DNA of 53,462 nt, from contig NZ_JBASCU010000040.1 in assembly GCF_049651805.1 (NCBI RefSeq), positions 1 to 53,462 of the forward strand. Direction: 5' to 3'. The stretch comes from Pseudolysinimonas_A sp049651805. Its GTDB lineage: Bacteria; Actinomycetota; Actinomycetes; Actinomycetales; Microbacteriaceae. Made by a program: the position numbers and the translations under genes. The notes below the pieces were generated by a model. The model did no database searches. It was not told the DNA's origin and was given only the letters and a program-made list of their open reading frames with translations. Numbering within the stretch: position 1 is the first letter of the stretch; the number at the start of each line of letters is the position of its first letter. Below are positions 1 to 7,941 of this stretch, piece by piece.

Positions 1-55
1 GTGCTCAACCGTCACGTCCGCAACATCCACCACCCAACTTCCTGAAAACGGAAAG

Positions 56-1462
56 TTACTTCGCGGCGGTGCGCCAGCCGCCGTGGTACTCGGTGCGCGC
101 GACCTCGGAGTAGGGCACCGGGCTGACGACCACGCGGATCTCCACCTGCGTGTGCGGCTGCACCGTGGTCTTCTCGGTGTTCGGGCTCTCGCCCCAGAGC
201 AGCGTCAACTCGGTGCCGACCTCGACATCCTGGGCGACCGTCGCGAGCGACAGAGCGCGCCGCTCGTTCGCCGAGTACCCGGTGAACATCGAGACGCCCA
301 CCTGCGTTCCGCCGGCATCCACGATCGAATCGAAGTTGCTCGACCCGTAGTTCGCGTTCGGAAGGTCGAAGAACTGCGCGCCGTCGGCCTCCTCGGGCGT
401 GAAGTACGACCCGAAGATCTTGGTCGTGACATCGTCGCTGTTCCAGGCGAGCGTGACCTTCTTGCGCTGCGTGGTCGGGTCGATCTTCTCGAGGGCGTCG
501 CGGCCGATGAAGTCGTGGTCGAACTTCACGAACGAGCCGTACCCGAGCTCCCACGGGGTCGTGTAGTAGTCCTCGATGTCGGTCGAGGCGAACGAGCCGG
601 CGAGGGCGTTGATCGCCTCGTACTCGGCGGGTCCTGTCCATTCGCGGAAACCGCGCTCGGCCTCCGACGAGTAGACGGCGGGCAGCGGCGACGGGATCCA
701 GCCCGACTCGAGCGTGTTCGACGAGTAGGCACGCGAGCCGACGGGCTCGATGCCGAACTCGGCTCCCTGCTCGAGGATCGTGGTGCGGATCTTCTCGGCG
801 TCGGCGTAGGGTCCCCAGATCTCCAGGCCCGGGGCGCCGGCCATGCCGTGGCGCAGGGTGCGCACCTGGATGCCGCCCACGTTCATGTGACCCATGTGGA
901 AGAACTTGACCTTGTCGACGGGGCCGCCGTTCACCTTCTCGATGATGTCCCAGGCCGCAGGGCCCTGGATCTGCAGCCGCCAGTACTTGCGGGACACGGC
1001 GTTGCCGTACGGGCGCGAGTTGGAGCGGCGGTCGACCTCGATGTCGACGTCGTACCCGCCCTTCTCGGCGTGGTAGCGCAGCCAGTTGGCGACGGGGGAG
1101 CGGCCGACGTAGACGTACTCGTCGTCGGCCTCGTGGAACAGGATGCCGTCCCCGATCACGCCGCCGTTCGACGCGACCGGCACGATCTGCTTGGCCATGT
1201 TGACCGGGAAGTTCTCCGGCGAGTTGATCATCGTGTCGCTCAGCAGTTGAAGCGCGCCCGAGCCTTTGAGGATCAGGTTGTCCATGTGGTGCGACTGGTC
1301 GAACAGCACCGCGGTCTCGCGCCACGCGCGCACCTCGCGGCGGAAGTTGGTGAATTCCGACGGCACGACCGGGTAGATGTAGGTGCCGAGCTTGTTGTTG
1401 CGCAACATCTCGACGGCACCGCCGGCGGCATCCATCTTCTCTTGCAGGTTGGTGGCGGTCAT
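56..1462 (-). CDS. LigM/DesA-like tetrahydrofolate-dependent aryl O-demethylase
   Basis: The 468-residue product matches the GcvT-fold O-demethylases LigM (vanillate/3-O-methylgallate) and DesA (syringate), which move an aromatic O-methyl group to tetrahydrofolate in the cytoplasm. Family hallmarks seen are YPVVPSEFTNFRRE and LFDQSHHM near the N terminus, IQGPAAW mid-protein, and SRAYSSNTLESGWIPSPLPA followed by a YGSFVKFDHDFIGR block. The length is normal for the family (about 460-470). The ATG at 1462 is preceded by a strong GGAGAAGGAC ribosome site. It is divergent from an aldolase, tautomerase and extradiol dioxygenase, which places it at the entry to a methoxylated-aromatic ring-cleavage route. 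The exact substrate (vanillate, syringate or 3-O-methylgallate) cannot be told from sequence. A weak hairpin (36-57) overlaps the stop codon. Confidence 0.85.
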   Translation of the reverse strand: MTATNLQEKMDAAGGAVEMLRNNKLGTYIYPVVPSEFTNFRREVRAWRETAVLFDQSHHMDNLILKGSGALQLLSDTMINSPENFPVNMAKQIVPVASNGGVIGDGILFHEADDEYVYVGRSPVANWLRYHAEKGGYDVDIEVDRRSNSRPYGNAVSRKYWRLQIQGPAAWDIIEKVNGGPVDKVKFFHMGHMNVGGIQVRTLRHGMAGAPGLEIWGPYADAEKIRTTILEQGAEFGIEPVGSRAYSSNTLESGWIPSPLPAVYSSEAERGFREWTGPAEYEAINALAGSFASTDIEDYYTTPWELGYGSFVKFDHDFIGRDALEKIDPTTQRKKVTLAWNSDDVTTKIFGSYFTPEEADGAQFFDLPNANYGSSNFDSIVDAGGTQVGVSMFTGYSANERRALSLATVAQDVEVGTELTLLWGESPNTEKTTVQPHTQVEIRVVVSPVPYSEVARTEYHGGWRTAAK

Positions 1463-1512
1463 GTCCTTCTCCAGACGTCGTCGTCGGTTCCCCGGGAGGG
1501 TGTGAGAGGCAC

Positions 1513-1534
1513 ACTACCTTCCGGCATAGGTAGT
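1513..1534. promoter_or_regulatory. 7-bp inverted repeat in divergent promoter region
   Basis: ACTACCT and AGGTAGT form perfect 7-bp arms around an 8-base spacer. The site lies just downstream of a minus-strand TATACA (1540-1535) that could be the -10 of the O-demethylase gene. It also covers the expected -35 of the plus-strand promoter whose -10 would be TAGATT (1552-1557). It is a plausible regulator-binding site; no regulator gene is in the window. Confidence 0.4.
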
Positions 1535-1566
1535 TGTATAGCCTCGTGCACTAGATTGGTGCCAGA

Positions 1567-1578
1567 ATTGTCGACAAT
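1567..1578. promoter_or_regulatory. GntR-type palindromic operator ATTGTCGACAAT
   Basis: A perfect 12-bp palindrome that fits the GntR-family consensus yGTM(N0-1)KACr. It sits about 10 bases downstream of a TAGATT -10 box (1552-1557), so at the likely transcription start of the aldolase-tautomerase-dioxygenase genes. That is where a repressor would act. A GntR regulator encoded beyond the left edge of the window would fit. Confidence 0.5.
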
Positions 1579-1609
1579 CCACCCGCGCCCGCCGAAGATC
1601 GAGAGCCGC

Positions 1610-2299
1610 ATGCGAACCGTCATCGTCACCGATCCGCCGCGCACCGCGACGACCGACCTCGACCGCCTCGCCGAGTATGGCGTCGCCACCGTGCACGAGG
1701 CCACCGGACGTACCGGTTTGGTCGGTGCCTCCCTCCGACCCCTGCAAGAGGGCGTGCGCATCGCCGGCTCCGCCGTCACCGTGCTCTCCTGGCCGGGTGA
1801 CAACCTGATGATCCACGCGGCGATCGAGCAGTGCCAGGCGGGCGACATCCTCGTCGTCACCACCACCTCACCCTCGCTCGACGGCTCGTTCGGCGAACTG
1901 TTCGCCACCCAGCTGCAGCGCCGCGGCGTGCGCGGCCTCGTCACGACCGGCGGGGTTCGGGATGCCGTCGACCTGCGCGCGATGGGCTTCGCGGTCTGGT
2001 CGGCCGCCGTCAACGCGCAGGGCACGGTGAAGGCCACCCCGGGCGCGGTCAACGTGTCGATCGTCGTCGGCGGGGTCGTCGTGAACCCGGGCGACGCCGT
2101 CATCGCCGACGACGACGGCGTCGTGGTCGTGCCACGCCTCGAGGTCGCCGCGGCGATCGCCTCATCGCGGGCGCGCACCGAGAAGGAGGCCACCGCCCGC
2201 GCCGCCTACCTCGAAGGCGCCGTCAGCATGGATCAGAACAACCTCCGCGGAGTGCTCGCCGACCTGGGCGTCAGCTACGTGCCCTACTCCGGCGACTGA
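1610..2299 (+). CDS. 4-carboxy-4-hydroxy-2-oxoadipate aldolase-like (LigK/RraA fold)
   Basis: A 229-residue RraA-fold protein of the HMG/CHA aldolase group. This family cleaves 4-carboxy-4-hydroxy-2-oxoadipate to pyruvate and oxaloacetate as the last step of 4,5-ring-cleavage of protocatechuate or gallate. The metal and substrate residues are visible: GSFGELF at about 92-98 and GGVRDAVDL with Arg117-Asp118. The reading frame is open far upstream, but homology begins at this ATG. Its start lies 32 bases after a perfect GntR-like palindrome. The stop is one base before the next ATG, so it is co-translated with the tautomerase. No strong ribosome site is seen. RraA-like RNase E regulators share the fold, but the neighbours favour the aldolase. 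Confidence 0.82.
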   Translation: MRTVIVTDPPRTATTDLDRLAEYGVATVHEATGRTGLVGASLRPLQEGVRIAGSAVTVLSWPGDNLMIHAAIEQCQAGDILVVTTTSPSLDGSFGELFATQLQRRGVRGLVTTGGVRDAVDLRAMGFAVWSAAVNAQGTVKATPGAVNVSIVVGGVVVNPGDAVIADDDGVVVVPRLEVAAAIASSRARTEKEATARAAYLEGAVSMDQNNLRGVLADLGVSYVPYSGD

Positions 2300-2300
2300 C

Positions 2301-3374
2301 ATGGCCACCGCCGAACTTTCGCGAACAGGACTGCGTTGCATGCTCATGCGGGGCGGCACGTCGAAGGGGGCGTTCTTCGTCGCCTCCGATCTGCCCGCCG
2401 ATCACGAGACGCGTGACCGCATCCTGCTCGAGATCATGGGCAGCCCTGACCCGACACAGATCGACGGCGTCGGCGGCGGGCATCCGCTGCGCAGCAAGGT
2501 CGCGATCGTCTCGCCTTCGAACGAACCTGACGTCGACCTCGACTACCTGTTCCTGCAGGTCGCCGTCGACGAGCCGGTGGTGGCCGACCTGCAGACCTGC
2601 GGCAACATGCTCGCCGCGGTCGGGCCGTTCGCCGTCGAGCGCGGGCTCATCCCGGCCGGTGGAGCGACGACGACCACCCGCATCCGCCTCGTCAACACCG
2701 GCGACCTCGCCACCGCGACCTTCCCGACGCCCGGCGGCATGCCCGAATACGCCGGGGATGCCGCGATCGACGGCGTGCCCGGCACCGCCGCGGCGATCGA
2801 GATCGAGATGGGCGACGAGACCACGGCGAAGGAGCTGCTGCCGACCGGCAACCTCATCGACGAGGTCGACGGCCACCGCGCGACCCTCATCGACAACGGG
2901 ATGCCCGTCGTGCTGCTCGACGCCGCCGAGTTCGGCGTCACGGGCGACGAGGCCCCCGCCGAACTGCAGTCCCGTGCCGACATCGCTGCCGCGGTGGAGA
3001 CCATTCGCAGGAAAAGTGGCGAGCTGATGGGGCTGGGTGACGTCAGCGAGCAGACAGTTCCCAAAGTCTTCCTGCTTTCGGCACCTCGCAACGGCGGAGC
3101 CATCGGTACACGCGGCTTCATCCCGAAGTCGGTGCACACCTCGATCGGCGTGCTCATGGCCGCCTCGATCGCCGCCGCCGTGCGCATCCCCGGCACCGTC
3201 GCCGCGTCGATTGCGACCGCGCCCGACGACGACCTCACCCGCATCGAGCACCCGAGCGGCACGTTCGACGCCAAGGTGCGGGTCTTCGATGCCGACGGGG
3301 TGTGGCGCGGCACTTCGACATCCGTCCGCACCGCCCGCAAGTTGTTCGACGGCACCGTCTTTCCCCGCTCGTGA
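2301..3374 (+). CDS. 4-oxalomesaconate tautomerase-like protein (LigU/GalD, PrpF family)
   Basis: A 357-residue protein of the PrpF/diaminopimelate-epimerase fold. Signatures are MRGGTSKGAFF near residue 16, GGGHPLRSKVA near 59, and QTCGNM with Cys100, the usual acid/base position. GalD and LigU use this fold to isomerise 4-oxalomesaconate in gallate and protocatechuate 4,5-cleavage. PrpF itself isomerises aconitates in the methylcitrate cycle, an alternative that the aromatic-pathway neighbours make less likely. The ATG follows the aldolase stop by one base, and a ring-cleavage dioxygenase follows after 16 bases, so the three form an operon. Confidence 0.82.
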   Translation: MATAELSRTGLRCMLMRGGTSKGAFFVASDLPADHETRDRILLEIMGSPDPTQIDGVGGGHPLRSKVAIVSPSNEPDVDLDYLFLQVAVDEPVVADLQTCGNMLAAVGPFAVERGLIPAGGATTTTRIRLVNTGDLATATFPTPGGMPEYAGDAAIDGVPGTAAAIEIEMGDETTAKELLPTGNLIDEVDGHRATLIDNGMPVVLLDAAEFGVTGDEAPAELQSRADIAAAVETIRRKSGELMGLGDVSEQTVPKVFLLSAPRNGGAIGTRGFIPKSVHTSIGVLMAASIAAAVRIPGTVAASIATAPDDDLTRIEHPSGTFDAKVRVFDADGVWRGTSTSVRTARKLFDGTVFPRS

Positions 3375-3390
3375 TTCAAAGGAGAACCTC

Positions 3391-4344
3391 ATGACCAAGC
3401 CCGGCCCCCGCGACATCGCCCACCTCGGCAACGTCGAACTCTTCACCGACAAGTTCGACGAGAGCCTCTGGTTCTTCAACGACCTGCTCGCGATGCGCGA
3501 AGTCGCGCGCACGGGCGACTCCGTCTACCTGCGCACCTGGGACGACTACGAGAACTGGAGCATCAAGCTCACCCCGCGCGACCAATCCGGCGTCGGCGAG
3601 GTGCAGTACCGCGCCTCATCACCTGAAGCGCTCGACCGGCTCGTCGCCTCGATCGAAGCGGCCGGCCGCGGGCTCGGTTGGGGCGAGGGCGAACACGGCG
3701 TCGGCCGCGTGTACCGCTTCACCGACCCCGACGGTCATCCGCAGGCGCTGTACTACGACACCGAGTGGTACCAGGCCACCGACGACAAGCCGGCGCTCAA
3801 GAACCAGGCGAGCCGGTTCCCCGGACACGGCGTCAACGCCCGCCGCCTCGACCACATCAACTACCTCGGCGCGAGCGTCGAAGACAACGCCGCCTTCGCC
3901 CGGGATGTGCTCGGACTCGAAGACACCGAGCTCATCCAGCTCGACAACGGCAAGATCGCCGCCCACTGGTTCCACTTCCAGAACAAGTCCTACGACCTCG
4001 TCTACTCCGCCGACCACACCGGCAGCAACGGGCGTCTGCACCACATCGCCTTCGCCCCCGACACGCGGGAAGACATCCTCAAAGCCGCCGACATCTTCCT
4101 CGAAAACGGCATCCACATCGAGTCCGGTCCGCACAAGCACGCCATCAACCAGACCTTCTTCCTCTACGTCTGGGAGCCCGGCGGCAACCGCATCGAATTC
4201 GCCAACGCCGGCGCCCGCCTCATCCTGGCGCCCGACTGGAAGCCCATCGTGTGGACGGAAGCCGAGCGCAAGAAGGGACAGGCCTGGGGGATGCAGACCA
4301 TCTCGACGTTCCACACCCACGGCACCCCGCCCGTCAAGGACTGA
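3391..4344 (+). CDS. Extradiol (catechol 2,3-type) dioxygenase, VOC family
   Basis: A 317-residue two-module vicinal-oxygen-chelate protein, the length of type I extradiol dioxygenases, which open catecholic rings next to the hydroxyls using Fe(II). The expected iron ligands are in place by spacing to XylE: His155 in RRLDHINYLG, His218 in LHHIAF, and Glu269 in EPGGNRIEF. An AAAGGAG ribosome site sits seven bases before the ATG. It is the last gene of the aldolase-tautomerase operon and ends at an inverted repeat pair that may terminate it. Gallate and protocatechuate 4,5-cleavage enzymes are normally LigAB/GalA-type, an unrelated fold, so a VOC enzyme here is unexpected. Confidence 0.85.
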   Translation: MTKPGPRDIAHLGNVELFTDKFDESLWFFNDLLAMREVARTGDSVYLRTWDDYENWSIKLTPRDQSGVGEVQYRASSPEALDRLVASIEAAGRGLGWGEGEHGVGRVYRFTDPDGHPQALYYDTEWYQATDDKPALKNQASRFPGHGVNARRLDHINYLGASVEDNAAFARDVLGLEDTELIQLDNGKIAAHWFHFQNKSYDLVYSADHTGSNGRLHHIAFAPDTREDILKAADIFLENGIHIESGPHKHAINQTFFLYVWEPGGNRIEFANAGARLILAPDWKPIVWTEAERKKGQAWGMQTISTFHTHGTPPVKD

Positions 4345-4348
4345 AGTT

Positions 4349-4436
4349 CCTCGGTGGTCGAGTAGCGCCGTAGGCGCGTGTCGAGACCGCGCGCTGGGTC
4401 TCGACACGCCGCTTCGCGGCTACTCGACCACCGAGG
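4349..4436. repeat. Intergenic palindromic repeat, inverted pair (copy A)
   Basis: Two copies of a roughly 40-bp element face each other: CTCGGTGGTCGAGTAGC to GTGTCGAGACC at 4349-4388, and its reverse complement at 4397-4436. The whole can fold into a long hairpin between convergent genes (dioxygenase and dapD). The same family occurs at six or more places in this window. A role as bidirectional terminator is likely but inferred. Confidence 0.85.
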
Positions 4437-4440
4437 GGGC

Positions 4441-5364
4441 TCAGGTGTGAAGGGCTTCGTTGAGGGTGACGCCCTGGCCGTCGCGGGGGAGGGCCTCGAC
4501 GGCGCCGGTGGCGGAGTTGCGGCGGTAGAGGATGCCGGAGGCACCGCTCAGTTCGGCGGCCTTGATGACGCGCGGCTCCTCGCCCGGTACGAGGAGTGCG
4601 AGCTTCGTGCCGGCGGTCACGTAGAGGCCGGCCTCGACGACGCAGTCGTCACCGAGGGAGATGCCGATGCCGGAGTTGGCGCCCAGCAGAGAGCGCGCGC
4701 CGATCGACACCCGGTGGGTTCCGCCACCGGAGAGGGTGCCCATGATGGATGCACCGCCGCCGATGTCGGACCCGTCACCGACGACCACGCCCTGCGAGAT
4801 GCGGCCCTCGACCATCGAGGCGCCGAGGGTACCGGCGTTGAAGTTGACGAAGCCCTCGTGCATCACGGTGGTTCCGGGGGAGAGGTAGGCGCCGAGCCGC
4901 ACGCGTGCGGGGTCGGCGATGCGCACCCGCGCCGGGGTGACGTAGTCGACGAGGCGGGGGAACCGGTCGACGCCGAGCGACGAGATGCCGGCCCGCTGCA
5001 GTGCCGGCCGAAGCCGGTCGAAGGCTTCGGGAAGCATCGGGCCGGCGGTGGTCCAGGCGACGATCGGAAGGTGCGCGAAGATCCCGTCGAGGTTGAGTTC
5101 GTTCGGCGCGACGAGCAGGTGAGACAGCGCGTGCAGCCGCAGGTAGGCGTCGGTCGTCGAGTCGGGCGCGGCATCGAGGTCGATGCCGAGCACGACGTGC
5201 TCGACCCGCACCTCGCGCCGCTCATCCGGCCCGACGTGGGCAGCGAGGGCGGCCGGTAGACCGTGATCGCTCGGCTCCGTCGTCGCGGGCGCCGGGTACC
5301 AGGTGTCGAGAATCGTGCCATCGTCGGCGATGGTGGCGAGCCCGTGGCCCCAGACGGAGGTCAT
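4441..5364 (-). CDS. dapD: Tetrahydrodipicolinate N-succinyltransferase
   Basis: This 307-residue protein makes N-succinyl-2-amino-6-oxopimelate in the succinylase branch of lysine and diaminopimelate synthesis. The C-terminal half is a left-handed beta-helix of hexapeptide repeats (for example HEGFVNFNAGTLGASMVEG and GDGSDIGGGASIMG), after an N-terminal domain typical of the long actinobacterial DapD. It is divergent from dapE across only 33 bases. The ATG at 5364 is preceded by TACCCT (minus strand 5376-5371) with a 6-base gap and no ribosome site, so the transcript is probably leaderless. Confidence 0.93.
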   Translation of the reverse strand: MTSVWGHGLATIADDGTILDTWYPAPATTEPSDHGLPAALAAHVGPDERREVRVEHVVLGIDLDAAPDSTTDAYLRLHALSHLLVAPNELNLDGIFAHLPIVAWTTAGPMLPEAFDRLRPALQRAGISSLGVDRFPRLVDYVTPARVRIADPARVRLGAYLSPGTTVMHEGFVNFNAGTLGASMVEGRISQGVVVGDGSDIGGGASIMGTLSGGGTHRVSIGARSLLGANSGIGISLGDDCVVEAGLYVTAGTKLALLVPGEEPRVIKAAELSGASGILYRRNSATGAVEALPRDGQGVTLNEALHT

Positions 5365-5397
5365 AGTCTCAGGGTAGTGCTGGCTAGGCTGGCCCCC
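5365..5397. promoter_or_regulatory. Compact divergent leaderless promoters of dapD and dapE
   Basis: The 33-bp gap carries a minus-strand -10 TACCCT (5376-5371), six bases from the dapD ATG, and a plus-strand -10 TAGGCT (5385-5390), seven bases from the dapE GTG. The -35 region of each promoter would fall in the other gene's start region. The two lysine genes are therefore probably linked in their regulation or compete for polymerase. Confidence 0.6.
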
Positions 5398-6456
5398 GTG
5401 CCGCTCGACCTCACCGCATCCGTCGTCGACCTGACCCGCGCCCTCGTCGACATCGAGTCGGTCTCGGCCAACGAGAAGGCCATCGCGGATGCTGTCGAAA
5501 CGGCGTTGCGGGCCTCCCCGCACCTGGAGATCATCCGTGACGCCGATGCTGTCATCGCCCGCACGAACCTCGGCCGCGACCGCCGCGTCGTGATCGCCGG
5601 GCACCTCGACACGGTTCCGGTGAACGACAATCTCCCCGCCCGACTCGACGACGGCGTGCTGTGGGGCCGCGGGACCGTCGACATGAAAGGCGGCTGCGCC
5701 GTGATGCTCGCGCTCGCCGCCCAGGTCGCCGCTCCGGTCGTCGATGTGACCTGGGTCTGGTACGACCACGAGGAGGTCTCGAGCGACCTCAACGGGCTCG
5801 GCCGCATCGCTCGATCGCGGCCCGACCTGCTCGAAGCCCACTTCGCCGTGCTCTGCGAACCCTCGAACGGCGAGGTCGAGGGCGGCTGCAACGGCACCCT
5901 ACGCGCCGACGTGCGCGTCACCGGAAAGCGCGCCCACTCCGCACGTGCCTGGATGGGGTCGAACGCGATCCACGCGATCACGCCCGTGCTGCAGCAGCTC
6001 GTCGACTACGTTCCGCGCGAGCCCGAGGTCGACGGCCTCGTCTACCGCGAGGGGCTCAACGCGGTCGGCATCCGCGGCGGGGTCGCCGGCAACGTCATCC
6101 CCGACGAGTGCGTCGTCGAGGTCAACTACCGCTTCGCCCCCGATCGTGACGCCGCACAGGCCGAACAACATGTTCGGGATGTCTTCGTCGGCTTCGAGGT
6201 CGAGATCACCGACATCGCCGAGGGCGCTCGCCCCGGACTCACCGACCCGCTCGCCCTCGACTTCCTGGCAGCGGTGGGCGGGGAGGCGCGACCCAAGTAC
6301 GGGTGGACGGATGTCGCCCGCTTCGCGGCCCTCGGCATCCCGGCGGTCAACTACGGGCCGGGCGACCCCTCGCTCGCCCACGCCGACGACGAACGCGTGC
6401 CGGTCGAGCAGATCGAGCGCTGCGAAAAGGGCCTGCGAGCTTGGCTCTCCGCCTGA
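5398..6456 (+). CDS. dapE: Succinyl-diaminopimelate desuccinylase
   Basis: A 352-residue M20-family zinc hydrolase that removes succinate from N-succinyl-LL-diaminopimelate. Metal-site motifs are present: GHLDTVPVND, RGTVDMKGG, DHEEVSSD and the C-terminal SLAHADDERVP. The dimerisation (lid) domain lies in the middle. The frame is open upstream, but the GTG at 5398 is chosen because homology begins there (PLDLTASVVDLTRALVDIESVS) and TAGGCT lies seven bases upstream, giving a leaderless start. It overlaps the next gene's likely TTG start by 16 bases. Confidence 0.93.
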   Translation: MPLDLTASVVDLTRALVDIESVSANEKAIADAVETALRASPHLEIIRDADAVIARTNLGRDRRVVIAGHLDTVPVNDNLPARLDDGVLWGRGTVDMKGGCAVMLALAAQVAAPVVDVTWVWYDHEEVSSDLNGLGRIARSRPDLLEAHFAVLCEPSNGEVEGGCNGTLRADVRVTGKRAHSARAWMGSNAIHAITPVLQQLVDYVPREPEVDGLVYREGLNAVGIRGGVAGNVIPDECVVEVNYRFAPDRDAAQAEQHVRDVFVGFEVEITDIAEGARPGLTDPLALDFLAAVGGEARPKYGWTDVARFAALGIPAVNYGPGDPSLAHADDERVPVEQIERCEKGLRAWLSA

Positions 6457-7649
6457 CCGCACTCGCGAGTCACTGGCTGACTCGCGTGCTCGCGATCTTC
6501 GTCGCCTCGCGCATCGTCACGACAGCGGTCTTCCTCGTCGTCGCGAGCCTGCAAGGCGTGAGCGACCGCACGGGCGCGAGTCCGGGATTCTTCGAGTTCG
6601 CGAACATCTGGGATGGCCAGTGGTACTGGTTCATCAACGCCGCCGGCTACCCCGACGAGATCCCGCGCACCGCCGACGGGGTCGCGACCGAGAACGCGTG
6701 GGCGTTCATGCCCGCCTACCCGCTGGTGCTGCGGCTGTTCACCGTCGTCGGCATCCCGTTCCCGGTCATCGCGCCGATCGTGTCGATGCTGTTCGCGGGG
6801 GCCGCGGCTCTCGTCTTCTACCGGCTCATGGTGCGCTTCCTGCCGCCCGGCTCGGCGCTGTTCGCGACGGCGCTGTTCTGCACGGCACCGCTGTCGACGA
6901 TCCTCCAGGTGTCGTACGCGGAGTCGATGCACCTCTTCCTGCTCTTCGTCGCGCTCCTGTTGCTCGTCGACCGGCGTTACGCGTTGCTCGTGCCGGTCGT
7001 CGTCGTCATGTCGCTCACCCGGCCCAGTGGGCTCGCCTTCGCCTTCGCGTTGCTACTACACCTCGTGCACCGATTCGTCACGAGAGCGCGCGACCCGTTC
7101 CCCTGGCGGGAGCGCGTCGAAGTGATCGTCGTCGGTCTGGTGAGTGCGTTCTCCGGGATCGCCTGGCTGCTCATCGCCTGGGCAGTGACGGGGGAGTTCA
7201 CCGCCTACACCGACACCGAGTTCGCGTGGCGCCGCGGGTTCGGGATCGAGGGTCACCTCATCCCGTTCGCACCGTGGGTACAGGGCGCGCAGTTCTGGTT
7301 CGACGACTGGTTCGGCCTGCCCGACCCCTGGTCGCTCGTCGCCGGTGTCGCGGCCCTGGTCGCGCTGGTCGGCGCCTACGCCGGGTTCCTGCTCAGCCCG
7401 TGGGCGCGACGGCTCGCCCCCGACATCCGGTTCTGGTTGATCGCCTATGCGCTATACCTGCTCGCGGTGTTCTTTCCGCAGTCGAGCACGTTCCGGTTGC
7501 TCGTGCCGCTGGCCCCCGCGCTGGGCGCGCTCGCGGTGCCCACCTCGTGGATCTGGCGGGCGTCACTGCTGACGCTGGGGGTGGCCGGCCAGGTGCTCTG
7601 GACCTACGGTCTCTGGCGCGCCGACGTCTACGACTGGACGCCCCCGTAG
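6441..7649 (+). CDS. PIG-V-like multi-pass membrane glycosyltransferase
   Basis: A roughly 400-residue polytopic membrane protein of the PIG-V/DPM-mannosyltransferase-like (GT-C) group. It would transfer a sugar from a polyprenyl-phosphate donor on the outer face of the membrane. An acidic motif follows the first membrane span (FANIWDGQWY), then a loop ENAWAFMPAYPL and about ten further hydrophobic segments. The TTG at 6441 is chosen because AAAAGGG precedes it by nine bases; the GTG at 6486 is an alternative. It overlaps dapE and is probably co-transcribed. Donor and acceptor are unknown. Confidence 0.72.
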   Translation: MALRLTALASHWLTRVLAIFVASRIVTTAVFLVVASLQGVSDRTGASPGFFEFANIWDGQWYWFINAAGYPDEIPRTADGVATENAWAFMPAYPLVLRLFTVVGIPFPVIAPIVSMLFAGAAALVFYRLMVRFLPPGSALFATALFCTAPLSTILQVSYAESMHLFLLFVALLLLVDRRYALLVPVVVVMSLTRPSGLAFAFALLLHLVHRFVTRARDPFPWRERVEVIVVGLVSAFSGIAWLLIAWAVTGEFTAYTDTEFAWRRGFGIEGHLIPFAPWVQGAQFWFDDWFGLPDPWSLVAGVAALVALVGAYAGFLLSPWARRLAPDIRFWLIAYALYLLAVFFPQSSTFRLLVPLAPALGALAVPTSWIWRASLLTLGVAGQVLWTYGLWRADVYDWTPP

Positions 7650-7668
7650 GCCGCTGACGGGGCCTCGG

Positions 7669-7697
7669 TTTCGAGAGTCGGCAGAGTGCGGGATAAT
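7669..7697 (+). promoter_or_regulatory. Sigma-A-like promoter of the DUF3117 gene
   Basis: TTTCGA (7669-7674) and GATAAT (7692-7697) are separated by 17 bases. This leaves a short leader with an AAAGGGG ribosome site before the ATG at 7729. It is one of the few promoters in the window with both hexamers and a leader. Confidence 0.6.
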
Positions 7698-7728
7698 AGA
7701 AGTTCAGGGCATCCGAAAGGGGAATTAC

Positions 7729-7899
7729 ATGGCTGCGATGAAACCGCGGACTGTTGACGGGCCGATGGAGGCCGTCAAGGAGGGTCGCCTGATCATCGTG
7801 CGCGTTCCGCTCGAGGGTGGTGGCCGCCTCGTGGTGTCGGTCAACGACGCCGAGGCGAAGGAACTGTACGAGGCTCTCGGCGGCGTCGTCAACGTCTGA
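7729..7899 (+). CDS. DUF3117 small conserved actinobacterial protein
   Basis: A 56-residue protein almost invariant among actinobacteria. It opens AAMKPRTVDGPMEAVKEG and ends with a short beta-alpha unit (RLVVSVNDAEAKELYEALGGVV). Its function is unknown. The ATG is supported by AAAGGGG six bases upstream and by a good promoter at 7669-7697. It ends right at a copy of the intergenic repeat that separates it from the convergent O-methyltransferase gene. Confidence 0.93.
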   Translation: MAAMKPRTVDGPMEAVKEGRLIIVRVPLEGGGRLVVSVNDAEAKELYEALGGVVNV

Positions 7900-7941
7900 C
7901 CTCGGTGGTCGAGTAGCCCGCGAAGCGGGCGTGTCGAGACC
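7900..7941. repeat. Intergenic palindromic repeat (copy B)
   Basis: A single forward unit running from CCTCGGTGGTCGAGTAG to GTGTCGAGACCT with an internal CCCGCGAAGCGGG hairpin. It lies between the convergent DUF3117 and O-methyltransferase genes and supplies the last base(s) around the latter's stop codon. It is probably a bidirectional terminator. Confidence 0.85.

Noticed and set aside
36..57. AT-rich hairpin (AACTTCC and GGAAAGTT) at the end of the O-demethylase gene
   Set aside because: The stem has a mismatch, overlaps the stop codon and lacks a U tract; too weak to call as a terminator.
83..1609. In-frame extension of the aldolase back to position 83
   Set aside because: It runs antisense through the O-demethylase gene; the family homology and operator layout place the start at 1610.
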